This document shows positions 1-8,736 of a stretch of DNA of 44,688 bases, piece after piece. The number at the start of each line of letters is the position of its first letter. Position 1 is the first letter of the stretch. The DNA comes from Paraburkholderia silvatlantica (GTDB lineage: Bacteria > Pseudomonadota > Gammaproteobacteria > Burkholderiales > Burkholderiaceae). The position numbers were made by a program, and so were the translations under genes. Under the pieces are notes generated by a model. It saw only the letters and a program-made list of their open reading frames with translations, was not told the origin of the DNA and ran no database searches. The stretch spans positions 1 through 44,688 of the forward strand of contig NZ_QEOL01000041.1 in NCBI RefSeq assembly GCF_003096715.1, in the 5' to 3' direction.

Positions 1-701
1 GCACGCGTGTTGTAGTGCTTTTCGTAATACAGATAGAAGAGCGCGGTGATGAGGCTGAACAGCACGAACACTTCATAGAGGTTCGAAATGGGTATGTGCC
101 CGACGTCCGCGCCGATGAGGTAGGACTCGTACCAGCGCACCATCAGGCCGACGAAGCCCATGAGCACCGCCGCCCACGTGAGCTTCGAGCCGATCGCGCC
201 GCCCGAGGGCGAACGCGAGAGCAGGCCGATCCAGTAGAACAGCGTGGCGAGCACGAACAACGCGCTCATCCACAGAATCGCCGACTGGCTGGAAAGGAAG
301 TATTTGAGGAAGAAAGCCTGGTCCGCGCGCGCGAGGTCGCCCTGGTAGATCTGGATCGCGAACAGCGCGAGCACCGCGATGCCGGCCATGAGCAGCCGCG
401 CCGGCTTCCAGCGCCAGCCCAGTACGACGAGCGCCGGCGTCGTGCCGCAAAGCACCAGCTTGTCGTAGTAGTTCATGTGCGCGTGGTAGCGCGAGAGCGC
501 GAAACCCGCGCCCGCCACGAGCGCCAGCGCAAACAGCCAGTCCACCACCGTCAGGCGGCGCAGGAAGGGGCGTTCGTCGAACAGGGCGTCGGCGAGCGGA
601 TCGCGGGCACTCGAGGCGCCGTGCGCCACAGCGGCATTGGCCACCTGCGCACGTTCGGCGCGGCGAGCCTTCGCGGAGGAGGAAACCTGAGACAAGTCCA
701 T
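1..701 (-). CDS. ccsA: Cytochrome c biogenesis protein CcsA/ResC (System II), 3' end cut by window edge
   Basis: Reading from an ATG at 701, 233 codons stay open to the window edge, so the C-terminal part is missing. The product is an integral membrane protein of the CcsA/ResC/CcmF haem-handling superfamily, which with ResB exports haem and attaches it to CXXCH motifs of apocytochromes on the periplasmic face. About 50 soluble N-terminal residues are followed by hydrophobic helices near residues 53-70, 81-96, 103-118, 138-161, 173-189 and 208-226. The segment GHIPISNLYEVFVLF (201-215) is typical of this family. The tryptophan-rich WWD haem-binding motif would lie beyond the edge and is not seen. 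It starts 46 bp after resB ends, so co-transcription with resB is likely. Confidence 0.9.
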   Translation of the reverse strand, partial: MDLSQVSSSAKARRAERAQVANAAVAHGASSARDPLADALFDERPFLRRLTVVDWLFALALVAGAGFALSRYHAHMNYYDKLVLCGTTPALVVLGWRWKPARLLMAGIAVLALFAIQIYQGDLARADQAFFLKYFLSSQSAILWMSALFVLATLFYWIGLLSRSPSGGAIGSKLTWAAVLMGFVGLMVRWYESYLIGADVGHIPISNLYEVFVLFSLITALFYLYYEKHYNTR

Positions 702-747
702 GGGCTTACCGGTGTTGATCGTGAGTGGCTGCAATCACGCGCGTGGA

Positions 748-2973
748 TCAGGGCGCACGGTCCGTGCCGCTGCCGTTCGTGTCGCCCGCATCGTTCGTGG
801 CGCCCGTCTGCGGCGCCGCGCCTAGCGCACGGCCGACCGCGTCGCGGGTACGGGCGAACTCCTTCTCGAAGTCGAGGGTACGGCGGGCGGTCGACATCGC
901 CATGATGACGTCGACGCCGTGGTCCCGACCGTCCTGGCCCTTCCGGTCCTTCAGCCAGAACCACAGACGCCGCTCACGCACGTAGAACATCGAGAAGATG
1001 CCGAGCACGAGCAACAGGCTGCCAAGATACACGACTTTCTTGCCCGGCGCGCGCGTCAACTGAAATACCGAGGCTTGCACCTGCTTGAATGAATCGAGCT
1101 GTAGATAGACAGGGGATCCATACAGGAAGCTGTCGGATATCGCGTTGATCGAGTCCTGCACGAAGCGCGCGGCATCGGCATCGGGCTTCAGGTCGGGCTC
1201 GCCGGCCTGTTCGCGCGCGAGCTGCCAGAGGTCCCATGTCGCGCCCTCGAGCATGCGCAGCAGGAGGCTCGCCGCCTTTTCCTGCTGCTCCTTCGGCACC
1301 GACTTGTCGATGAACGCCGCCACGGCCTGGAAGCCGCCTGCGGCGCCTGCAGCACCTGCCTGCGGGGCGTCCGAGCCCGCGAACAGGCTCAAGACTCGCT
1401 CGGCGCTGTCCTCGAGATGCTGTTGCAGCTCGCGGTTCGAAGCGGGGACCGAGCGCGCGGCGAAACGCTTCGCCGCCTGAGCGCGCAATGCGGGGTCCTC
1501 GAAGGCCGCGCGCAGCATCATCCACTCTTTCGGCGTGCCGCCGCTGTCGGCGGGAATACGCAGGTAGCGGAACGGATCGTCGGGATTCTCGCGCATGCCG
1601 GCGAGGAACATGCGGTCGCCGCCCACATCCACGGGCAGCATGTAGTTGTTGTACTCGCGCGCCTGGCCGTCCTTGCCGCGCACCTTGTACTGCACCGAAG
1701 GGCCGACGTTGTGCAGGTCGAGCGGCTTCGAACTCTTCGCACCTGAGCCCAGGCGCTCGTCGAACGCTTCCTTGAGCGACTGATGCGCCACGCCGCGCGC
1801 GTCGTTCGCGCCGCTGCCGTTCGAGATGTTCTCGACGTTGATCGCGCGGAAGTCCGCGAATTCGATGGTCTGCCCATCCACGCCCGGCACCGTCTGGCCG
1901 GCGGGCACCGCGAGCGGCGCCGAATTGCCGATCGTGCCGCCGAACGGGAAGCTCTTCGCGCTCGCACCCGACATGGGCCACGCCGTCATCGACATCTGCG
2001 AGCCGCCGTCCTGGAAGCTCGACTGATAGATCGACACGCCGTCGTATTCGAACGGTTCGTTCACCTCGATACGCGCCGGAATGCGCTGGCCCGTCTTGTG
2101 GTCGATCACGACGATGTCGCTCGCGAACAGCTTGGGCATGCCGGTCGAGTAGTAATCGACGATGAACTTGTTGAGCTGGATGGAGAACGGCAGGTCCTGG
2201 ATCAGCGAGCCGTCGGGCTGGTTGAGGATGGCCGTGGAGACGAACTGGCCCTCGGGCACCCAGGCGTAGCCGCGGAAGGTCGGGTTCGACTGCGAGAGCC
2301 GGTGCTCGGGCGCAATGTCGTTGATGACGGCGTTGCTGCGGATCGGCGTCTTGTCGAAGAGCCACATCTGGAATTTGATCGGCAGATTGCTGTCGAGCAG
2401 GCCGCCGAGGCAGATGATCACGATCGCGAGGTGCGCGAAGATGTAGCCGATCTTCGTGAGCGCACCGCGCTTGGCCGCGATGAGCGTGGCGCCTTCGCTC
2501 TCGCGCGTGACGAACCGGTAGCCCATGCGCCCCGCCAGCTTGCCGAGCGTGGCGGCCGTTTGCTCGCGCGTGCCGCCGTCCAGCGCGAACTCGCCCTTGT
2601 GATGGAACGCGCGCAGACTGCCTTCACGGACCTTGTCCTTCCAGCTCTTCATGTCCGCGAGCATCTTCGGCGCGTTGCGGATCACGCACAGCGAGATCGA
2701 CACCACGAGAAAGCCGAGAATCGTCATGAACCACCACGCGCTGTAGACCGTGTAGAGGCTCAGCGAGCGGAAGATGTCGGCCCAGAAGGGGCCGAACTGG
2801 TTGACGTAGTTCGGGTACGGGTCGTCCTGCGTGAGCACCGTGCCGATGATGCTCGCAATGGCGAGCACGACGAGCAGCGCAATCGCGAAGCGCATCGAAC
2901 TGATCAGCTCGACGGCGCTCTTCACCGCCTTCTGGCGAACATTCAACTGCAAACCCTGCGTGGTGACGCTCAT
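748..2973 (-). CDS. resB: Cytochrome c biogenesis protein ResB (Ccs1)
   Basis: 741-residue ResB-family membrane protein, partner of CcsA in System II cytochrome c maturation. Three hydrophobic helices lie in the N-terminal part (about 28-48, 79-98, 173-192), then a large soluble domain of roughly 450 residues expected in the periplasm, then a fourth helix (about 647-664) and a cytoplasmic tail of some 65 residues. His181 inside the third helix is a plausible haem ligand, by analogy with transmembrane histidines known in the family. The ATG is preceded by GGAG five bases upstream. The low-complexity tail (Gly, Asp, Asn, Thr) is probably dispensable. Downstream ccsA follows after 46 bp. Upstream lies a cytochrome c gene, a likely client, separated by a terminator-like hairpin. 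Confidence 0.95.
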   Translation of the reverse strand: MSVTTQGLQLNVRQKAVKSAVELISSMRFAIALLVVLAIASIIGTVLTQDDPYPNYVNQFGPFWADIFRSLSLYTVYSAWWFMTILGFLVVSISLCVIRNAPKMLADMKSWKDKVREGSLRAFHHKGEFALDGGTREQTAATLGKLAGRMGYRFVTRESEGATLIAAKRGALTKIGYIFAHLAIVIICLGGLLDSNLPIKFQMWLFDKTPIRSNAVINDIAPEHRLSQSNPTFRGYAWVPEGQFVSTAILNQPDGSLIQDLPFSIQLNKFIVDYYSTGMPKLFASDIVVIDHKTGQRIPARIEVNEPFEYDGVSIYQSSFQDGGSQMSMTAWPMSGASAKSFPFGGTIGNSAPLAVPAGQTVPGVDGQTIEFADFRAINVENISNGSGANDARGVAHQSLKEAFDERLGSGAKSSKPLDLHNVGPSVQYKVRGKDGQAREYNNYMLPVDVGGDRMFLAGMRENPDDPFRYLRIPADSGGTPKEWMMLRAAFEDPALRAQAAKRFAARSVPASNRELQQHLEDSAERVLSLFAGSDAPQAGAAGAAGGFQAVAAFIDKSVPKEQQEKAASLLLRMLEGATWDLWQLAREQAGEPDLKPDADAARFVQDSINAISDSFLYGSPVYLQLDSFKQVQASVFQLTRAPGKKVVYLGSLLLVLGIFSMFYVRERRLWFWLKDRKGQDGRDHGVDVIMAMSTARRTLDFEKEFARTRDAVGRALGAAPQTGATNDAGDTNGSGTDRAP

Positions 2974-3026
2974 TCAAACTCCGCTTTTTCGCTCTTGCCG
3001 CTTTCTTGCCGACCAGGCATGACAGC

Positions 3027-3075
3027 AAAAAAGGGTGCAGGCGCGCCGTCAGCGCGACGACGCCCTCACCCTTTT
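3027..3075 (-). terminator. Intrinsic terminator between cytochrome c gene and resB
   Basis: On the minus strand a 9-bp outer stem (AAAAGGGTG at 3075-3067 with CACCCTTTT at 3037-3029) encloses a GC-rich, partly self-paired loop and leads into a run of T (3032-3027). It lies about 60 bp after the cytochrome c stop and 50 bp before resB, so resB-ccsA would be partly uncoupled from the cytochrome gene. Confidence 0.6.
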
Positions 3076-3137
3076 CTTGTTTTCCTGCCAGCTGCGCCGT
3101 GAAACCACCGATCAAACGCGCGGCGACCCTGTTGCGC

Positions 3138-3812
3138 TCAATGCAGGCCGGCCGCGTAATCGGCGACGGCCTTGATCTCGTCGTCCGAGAGCCGGTGCGC
3201 GATCGTTCGCATCGGATCGTTATTGTTACGCGTGCCCTGCTGGAACGCATTGAGCTGTGCAACGACATATTCCGACCACTGGCCCGAGAGGCGCGGATAC
3301 TGGATCGGAATGCCCTGGCCCGTGGGTCCGTGGCAGGCCGCACAGGCCGGCACGCCCCGGTCGGCGATACCGCCACGCCAGATCGACTGGCCGAACGGCA
3401 CGGTCTTCGCGTCGCGCGCGTAGCCGGGTTTGGGTGTCTGGGAGGCGAACCAGGCTGCGACGTTGATCATATCCTGGTCTGACAGCGCGGCAGCGAAGCC
3501 GGCCATGATGGGGTTTGCGCGCGCCGCCGGCTTGCCGCCGGGCTGCGGCTTGAAGTCCTTGAGTTGCTTGACGAGATAGTCGGCGTGCTGGCCGGCGAGC
3601 TTGGGATAGGCGCCGCCGGTGCTGTTGCCGTCGGCTGCGTGGCAGGCTGCGCACACCTGCGCAGCAATGGCCTGGCCCCGGGCGATGTCGGGCTTGGCCG
3701 GCGTTCCCTGGTCCGCCGCGTTTGCCTGCCCCGCCATCATGAATAAACCTGCTGTAAGACCTGACGCTATCGCACTCTCGAACACCTTCAAGCACTTGCC
3801 CAGTCGATTCAT
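3138..3812 (-). CDS. Dihaem cytochrome c4-type protein, periplasmic
   Basis: 224-residue c-type cytochrome with a signal peptide (about 1-32, ending in an ANA-type cleavage site) and two haem attachment motifs, both CAACH, at residues 54-58 and 157-161. The two halves repeat the same cytochrome c fold. Met103 and Met201 are the probable sixth haem-iron ligands. This layout is that of cytochrome c4, which passes electrons from the bc1 complex to terminal oxidases. The ATG at 3812 is chosen because the signal peptide starts there and AAGG sits seven bases upstream; an in-frame extension upstream lacks such support. The neighbouring resB-ccsA genes encode the machinery that installs its haems. 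Divergent from engB. Confidence 0.93.
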   Translation of the reverse strand: MNRLGKCLKVFESAIASGLTAGLFMMAGQANAADQGTPAKPDIARGQAIAAQVCAACHAADGNSTGGAYPKLAGQHADYLVKQLKDFKPQPGGKPAARANPIMAGFAAALSDQDMINVAAWFASQTPKPGYARDAKTVPFGQSIWRGGIADRGVPACAACHGPTGQGIPIQYPRLSGQWSEYVVAQLNAFQQGTRNNNDPMRTIAHRLSDDEIKAVADYAAGLH

Positions 3813-3920
3813 TCGCGCACCTTGTTTCGTCTTGTGGGAATCAGGTTCTGCAATGGACGACAGCGACCGATCTACCTCGAAGGCCCGCGCTGGCCTCACT
3901 GGTATTCAGTAAACCATCGC

Positions 3921-3930
3921 ATTGTACAAT
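3921..3930. promoter_or_regulatory. Palindromic -10 element, candidate bidirectional promoter (cytochrome c / engB)
   Basis: ATTGTACAAT is a perfect 10-bp palindrome, so both strands read TACAAT, a 5/6 match to the sigma-70 -10 box. It lies in the 244-bp divergent gap, giving leaders of about 120 nt for engB and about 100 nt for the cytochrome gene. No good -35 hexamer is seen on either side. Confidence 0.45.
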
Positions 3931-4056
3931 AGCGCGCAAGGCGCTACGGCGCCAGTCGGGCCTGCCCCCGATATTCCAGAACCAGAATCCATCCCGGGCG
4001 CGTCCGGGCCCGGCGGCCCTTCCCGCCGCGTTGTTTCACATTGTGGTCCTTTTCCG

Positions 4057-4713
4057 ATGGCCTTCCTGCTGCACCAAGCCCGCTTCTTCACGACGGTGAA
4101 TCATCTGCGCGATCTGCCCGCTACGGCGCGGCCCGAGGTAGCGTTCGCCGGCCGTTCGAACGCCGGCAAATCCACCGCCATCAATCTGCTGTGCAACCAG
4201 AAGCGGCTCGCCTTCGCCTCGAAGACGCCGGGCCGCACCCAGCACATCAACTACTTCTCGGTCGGCCCCGCCGACGAACCCGCAGGTTATCTCGTCGACC
4301 TGCCCGGCTACGGCTATGCCGAAGTGCCGGAAGCCGCGAAGACGCACTGGGAGCAACTGCTTTCGCTCTATCTGCAAACGCGCGCGCAGCTGTCGGGCCT
4401 CATCCTGATGATGGACGCCCGCCGCCCCCTCACCGACCTCGACCGCCGCATGGTCGAATGGTTTGCGCCGACGGGCAAACCGATCCACGCACTCCTTACG
4501 AAGTGCGACAAATTGACGCGCCAGGAAAGCGTGCTCGCGCTGCGCACGACCAATAAGGCGTTCGACGAGTACCGCAAGCAAGGCTATGAAGGGAAGCTGA
4601 GCGCCCAGCTCTTTTCGGCGCTCAAGCGCGTGGGGCTCGACGAGGCGCACGCCGTGATCGAGAGCTGGATCGTGCCGCAGGAATCGGTCGGCGAGGCCGG
4701 CGCACACGCGTAG
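4057..4713 (+). CDS. engB: Ribosome biogenesis GTP-binding protein EngB (YihA/YsxC)
   Basis: 218-residue TRAFAC-class GTPase required for late assembly of the large ribosomal subunit. The G motifs are visible in order: G1 GRSNAGKST near residue 30, G2 around GRTQHINYF, G3 DLPGYG near 80, G4 TKCD near 150 and a G5-like SAL near 190. The ATG at 4057 gives the family-typical N-terminus (MAFLLHQARFF); the frame stays open 45 codons further upstream, but that stretch is Pro/Gly-rich and unlike the family. Divergent from the cytochrome c gene; hemB lies downstream on the same strand after 395 bp, so it is probably monocistronic. The 395-bp gap holds a candidate minus-strand small RNA. Confidence 0.95.
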   Translation: MAFLLHQARFFTTVNHLRDLPATARPEVAFAGRSNAGKSTAINLLCNQKRLAFASKTPGRTQHINYFSVGPADEPAGYLVDLPGYGYAEVPEAAKTHWEQLLSLYLQTRAQLSGLILMMDARRPLTDLDRRMVEWFAPTGKPIHALLTKCDKLTRQESVLALRTTNKAFDEYRKQGYEGKLSAQLFSALKRVGLDEAHAVIESWIVPQESVGEAGAHA

Positions 4714-4759
4714 CAACCCCTCGGGCCGGTCGCTTCAGGCAGGCCCTCAGTCGTCTGCG

Positions 4760-4781
4760 AGCCCACGCTGTCGGGCTTTTC
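4760..4781 (+). terminator. Weak candidate terminator after engB
   Basis: A 5-bp stem (AGCCC 4760-4764 with GGGCT 4773-4777) runs into TTTTC about 45 bp after the engB stop. A second small hairpin, ATGGCG/CGCCAT, lies near 4807-4822 and is followed by TTTG. Neither is strong, so transcription may run on toward the minus-strand terminator region. Confidence 0.3.
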
Positions 4782-4925
4782 ACGCGTATTCATCAGATCT
4801 TTTCGCATGGCGGGCGCGCCATTTGCCGTGTTATGCGCACTAGCGCACCGGTCAAGCCAACGCCAGGTGCAAGCGTCCTCTGTGGCCTGCGCCGCGGGCT
4901 TTGCTATGCCGCTTCCGTCGCACAT

Positions 4926-4955
4926 AAAAAAACCCGCCGTGATTTCCGGCGGGTT
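4926..4955 (-). terminator. Intrinsic terminator facing left between engB and hemB
   Basis: On the minus strand AACCCGCCG (4955-4947), loop GAAATCA, CGGCGGGTT (4939-4931) and seven T in all (4932-4926). The T-tract is on the minus-strand side only; on the plus strand the hairpin is followed by just TTAAAC. No minus-strand protein gene exists upstream of it within this gap, which implies a non-coding transcript. Confidence 0.8.
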
Positions 4956-5033
4956 AAACAGCCTTATCGAAAAACGACAGGCACCCGCTCAGGGAGGAGA
5001 AGCGGGGAGCTCGGCGCCAGGCGCCTCGCTCGA
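4926..5033 (-). ncRNA. Candidate small regulatory RNA, four stem-loops, about 108 nt
   Basis: No protein-coding pattern is seen, but the minus strand carries every part of a trans-acting small RNA. An extended -10 at 5049-5041 predicts a start near 5031-5034. Four adjacent hairpins follow: I (5031-5007), GAGC-GA-GGCGC, loop CTG, GCGCC-GA-GCTC, with a tandem G-A internal loop; II (5006-4984), CCCGCT/AGCGGG with the loop TCTCCTCCCTG, complementary to Shine-Dalgarno sequences; III (4982-4961), GCCT-GTCG / CGAT-A-AGGC with a five-T loop; IV, an intrinsic terminator (4955-4926). The U-rich loop and terminator tail suit Hfq. It converges on the 3' end of engB and diverges from hemB. No similarity to a named RNA was recognised. 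Expression and conservation cannot be judged from one sequence. Confidence 0.6.
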
Positions 5034-5040
5034 TCGGTAT

Positions 5041-5049
5041 GATATACCA
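5041..5049 (-). promoter_or_regulatory. Extended -10 promoter element for the candidate small RNA
   Basis: The minus strand reads TGGTATATC, an extended -10 (TGnTATATC); shifted by two bases it also reads TATCAT (5/6). A start 6-8 bases downstream falls exactly at the base of hairpin I. No convincing -35 is present, as is common for extended -10 promoters. The element overlaps a plus-strand TATGAT at 5038-5043 that could serve hemB. Confidence 0.45.
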
Positions 5050-5108
5050 TTGTCCCGAAAAGTTTCCTGCGCTCCGGGACCCATCCCGTTTCAAGAATAT
5101 CCGCCGAC

Positions 5109-6107
<999 letters not shown>

Positions 6108-6128
6108 GCGCGCCGCACGCATCGCATG

Positions 6129-6160
6129 AAAAAAGGCACGTCCGCGGACGTGCCTTTTTG
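6129..6160. terminator. Bidirectional intrinsic terminator between hemB and dsbD
   Basis: A perfect 20-base palindrome (6135-6154, half-site GGCACGTCCG) is flanked by A-runs on the left and T-runs on the right, so it works on both strands. It lies 22 bp after hemB and 55 bp from the dsbD stop, closing both convergent genes. Confidence 0.92.
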
Positions 6161-6214
6161 CTTTTTGGGCCGATGCGCGATTGCACGCGCGCGGTATACC
6201 GTCGATCTGGCCAG

Positions 6215-8182
6215 TCAGGCCGATGGCGCTGCCTGCGTCTGCGGCACGGGCGCCGTCAAGCGATCGAGACGCGCGAGAAACCGGTCGGCATTCTCGTAGC
6301 CGACAACGCGCAACACTTCGCGCCCTTGTGTATCGAAGAAGATGATGCCCGGCGGTCCGAAGAGGCCGAAGCGCTTGAGCAGTGCCTGGTCGTCCGAATT
6401 GTTGGCGGTCACATCGGCACGCAAGAGTCCCAGCCCCGCGAGGCGCGCCTGCACGCGCGGGTCGCTGAAGGTGAACTTCTCCATTTCCTTGCAGCTCACG
6501 CACCAGTCGGCGTAGAAGTCGAGCATCGACGGCTTGCCCGCGGTCTTGAGCGCCGCGTCGAGTTGCGCGGGCGAGCGCACGGGTGCGAAGACCAATGCGT
6601 TCGCTTCGCCGGCGCCGGTGGACTGCGCCGCGCCGGCTGCGGCAACATCGCTCGCGCCGCCCGCGCGCGCGGCCAGCACCGCGAGCGGACGCAGCGGATC
6701 GGTCGAGCCCGCCGCAAGACCGACGATCAGGGTCGCGGCCCAGATTGCGAACGCCGCGCCGATACCACGCCCGAGGCGCCGCCAGACATTGGCCCCACCT
6801 GCGTTCGGTGTAAAGAGGCCAAGCGCGGCGGCCGCGAGCAGCAGCCAGAGTGCGGCGAGCAGCATCTGCGCGGTGGCGCCGAGCACCGGCCAGACGATCC
6901 ACAGCGCGGCCGCGAGCAGCACGACGCCGAAGAAGACCTTCACGCCGTCCATCCACGCACCCGCACGAGGCAGCAGCGAGCCCGCGCCGAGGCCGAGGAT
7001 CATCAGCGGAACGCCAAGACCCAGGCCCATCGCAAAGAGCGCCGCGCCGCCGAGCGCGGCGTTGCCCGTGTGCGCGATGAACGCCAGCACCGCGAAGAGC
7101 GGCGCGGTCATGCACGCGCCCACCACGAGCGCGGAGAGCGCGCCCATCACCGCGACTGCGGCGAATTTGCCGCCAGAACGGCCCTGGGTGGCGCGCGAGG
7201 CGCCGTCCTGCCAGCGCTGCGGCAACGCGATATCGTAGCCGGCAATCAGCATGACGGCGAACGCGGTGAGGAGCACCGCGAACACGCCCAGCACCCACGG
7301 GTTCTGCAGCCATGCGCCCAGGCTCTGGCCGACCAGCGCAGCGGCAATGCCCAGCACCGTGTAAACGAGCGCCATGCCGAGCACGTAGACGAACGAGAGC
7401 GCGAAGCCGCGCGAGCGCGTGACGCGGGCGCCCTCACCGACGATGATCGCCGAGAGGATCGGGATCATCGGGTATGAGCAGGGCAAGAGGCTCAGCACCA
7501 TGCCGGCCACGAAGTACAGGCCGACCACGGCGAAAAAGCCGCCGCCTTGCAGCAGCGATTGCGCGTAATCGGCGCTCGTGGCCCGCTCGTACCAGGGCTC
7601 CCCCGTGTCGCCTGATGCGGGCGCTGCATTCGTTTGCGGCTCGGGCGCGGGCGGCGGGTTCGCCGCGCCCGGCACGGGGCTCTGGCCGGCCGTAGCGGCC
7701 TGCAAAGCCGCGCCGCTCACGTGAAACACGTGTTCCGCAGGCGGATAACAGATGCCCGCATCGGCACAGCCCTGCGATGTCACCGCGAGATCGAACGGAC
7801 CGCTCGCCTTTTGCACCGGCACGCGGATCGTCAGCTCGCCTCGATAGGTTTCGACATTCTTCTGGAAGGTCGGATCGAACTTGACATGGCCCGGCGGAAT
7901 CTGTGCCTCGCCGAGCTGCGCCGTGCCGTTGCGCGCGGCGAAGGCGAAGCGCTCGCGGTACATGTAGTAGCCGTCTGCGATCTTGAAATGCACGTCGATC
8001 GTGCCTGGCGCTTCGCTCGCGCTGAACGAGAAGGCCTGGTCGGGCGGCAGAAAGTCGTCGGCGGCGGCACGCGCGACCGACGCACCGAACAGCATTGGCA
8101 GCAGACAGCAGACGAGCAGGAGAAAGCCGGACAGCGAGGCGTACGGCGCGGCGTGCGAGCGCCGATCGAAGCGGTTAGACAT
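6215..8182 (-). CDS. dsbD: Thiol:disulfide interchange protein DsbD
   Basis: 655-residue DsbD, which carries electrons from cytoplasmic thioredoxin across the inner membrane to periplasmic DsbC/DsbG and to the apocytochrome c thioreduction pathway. Order: signal peptide (about 1-40), periplasmic alpha domain with Cys139/Cys145 (GCADAGICYPP), proline/alanine-rich linker, membrane beta domain of about eight helices with Cys235 (LLPCSYP) and Cys357 (GACMTAP), and a C-terminal thioredoxin-like gamma domain with C561-V-S-C564. All six redox cysteines are kept. The ATG at 8182 is chosen because the signal peptide starts there; the frame is open further upstream inside cutA in a non-coding pattern. 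It overlaps the cutA stop by 8 bp, so the two are translationally linked. Confidence 0.95.
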   Translation of the reverse strand: MSNRFDRRSHAAPYASLSGFLLLVCCLLPMLFGASVARAAADDFLPPDQAFSFSASEAPGTIDVHFKIADGYYMYRERFAFAARNGTAQLGEAQIPPGHVKFDPTFQKNVETYRGELTIRVPVQKASGPFDLAVTSQGCADAGICYPPAEHVFHVSGAALQAATAGQSPVPGAANPPPAPEPQTNAAPASGDTGEPWYERATSADYAQSLLQGGGFFAVVGLYFVAGMVLSLLPCSYPMIPILSAIIVGEGARVTRSRGFALSFVYVLGMALVYTVLGIAAALVGQSLGAWLQNPWVLGVFAVLLTAFAVMLIAGYDIALPQRWQDGASRATQGRSGGKFAAVAVMGALSALVVGACMTAPLFAVLAFIAHTGNAALGGAALFAMGLGLGVPLMILGLGAGSLLPRAGAWMDGVKVFFGVVLLAAALWIVWPVLGATAQMLLAALWLLLAAAALGLFTPNAGGANVWRRLGRGIGAAFAIWAATLIVGLAAGSTDPLRPLAVLAARAGGASDVAAAGAAQSTGAGEANALVFAPVRSPAQLDAALKTAGKPSMLDFYADWCVSCKEMEKFTFSDPRVQARLAGLGLLRADVTANNSDDQALLKRFGLFGPPGIIFFDTQGREVLRVVGYENADRFLARLDRLTAPVPQTQAAPSA

Positions 8183-8507
8183 GAAGGGTGCGCTGAGTCT
8201 CGGCATTGACCCATTGCCCGTAGGCGTTCGACGCCGTGGCTTGCCACGAGAGAATCTCGGGCGTCTCGTAGGGGTGCTGGGTCTGGATGAACTGTTCGAG
8301 CTCGGCCGCGCGGGCGAGGCTCGTCTTGAAGAGCAGCTGGATCTCGTTGCCCGACTCGATGTTGCCCTGCCAGTGATACTGCGAGTGCACCGCGCCAAGG
8401 CGTGTCACGCACGCGGCGAGACGCTGCGCGAGCGCCCCGGCGGCGAGCTGTTCGGCAGCGCCCTCGTCGGGCACTGTAGTCAGCATCAGGGTCACATTGA
8501 GGGTCAC
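8175..8507 (-). CDS. cutA: Divalent-cation tolerance protein CutA
   Basis: 110-residue CutA1-family protein, a small trimeric signalling-like fold linked to divalent metal tolerance in E. coli; its molecular function is not settled. Family hallmarks are the N-terminal strand ending in LTTVPDE, the central YHWQGNIES followed by EIQLLFKT, and HPYETPEILSW near the C-terminus. The proposed start is a GTG at 8507, with GGAG six bases upstream; a GTG at 8495 or the ATG at 8486 are alternatives that trim 4 or 7 residues. The reading frame stays open to about 8627 but that part is not family-like. It overlaps dsbD by 8 bp; a cutA-dsbD pairing also exists in E. coli. Confidence 0.9.
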   Translation of the reverse strand: MTLNVTLMLTTVPDEGAAEQLAAGALAQRLAACVTRLGAVHSQYHWQGNIESGNEIQLLFKTSLARAAELEQFIQTQHPYETPEILSWQATASNAYGQWVNAETQRTLHV

Positions 8508-8670
8508 GACGAACTCCGGCGTGGTGCCCGCGTGCGGCAGCAAACGGGCTTCGGGGCAGAACGTAATCGTACCATCGGCGCCGATCGGCTTCTCTCGTGC
8601 GCCGTGTGGCAAAAGGGGACCGCACAACCGGCAAACACGGTTCGACGCGCTTTAATCCGCGCCCGAAAAC

Positions 8671-8694
8671 AAAAAAGCCAGGCTAGGCCTGGCT
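8671..8694 (-). terminator. Intrinsic terminator at the end of the alpha operon (after rplQ)
   Basis: Minus strand: AGCCAGGC (8694-8687), loop CTA, GCCTGGCT (8683-8676), followed by TTTTTT. Lies 43 bp after the rplQ stop and separates the ribosomal cluster from cutA-dsbD. Confidence 0.88.
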
Positions 8695-8736
8695 TCTTCG
8701 TGTGCCACTCGATCCGGGGATCAAGCGACGGAAGGC

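Noticed and set aside
3922..4056. 45-codon upstream extension of engB
   Set aside because: Pro/Gly-rich and unlike EngB N-termini; it also covers the predicted promoter region.
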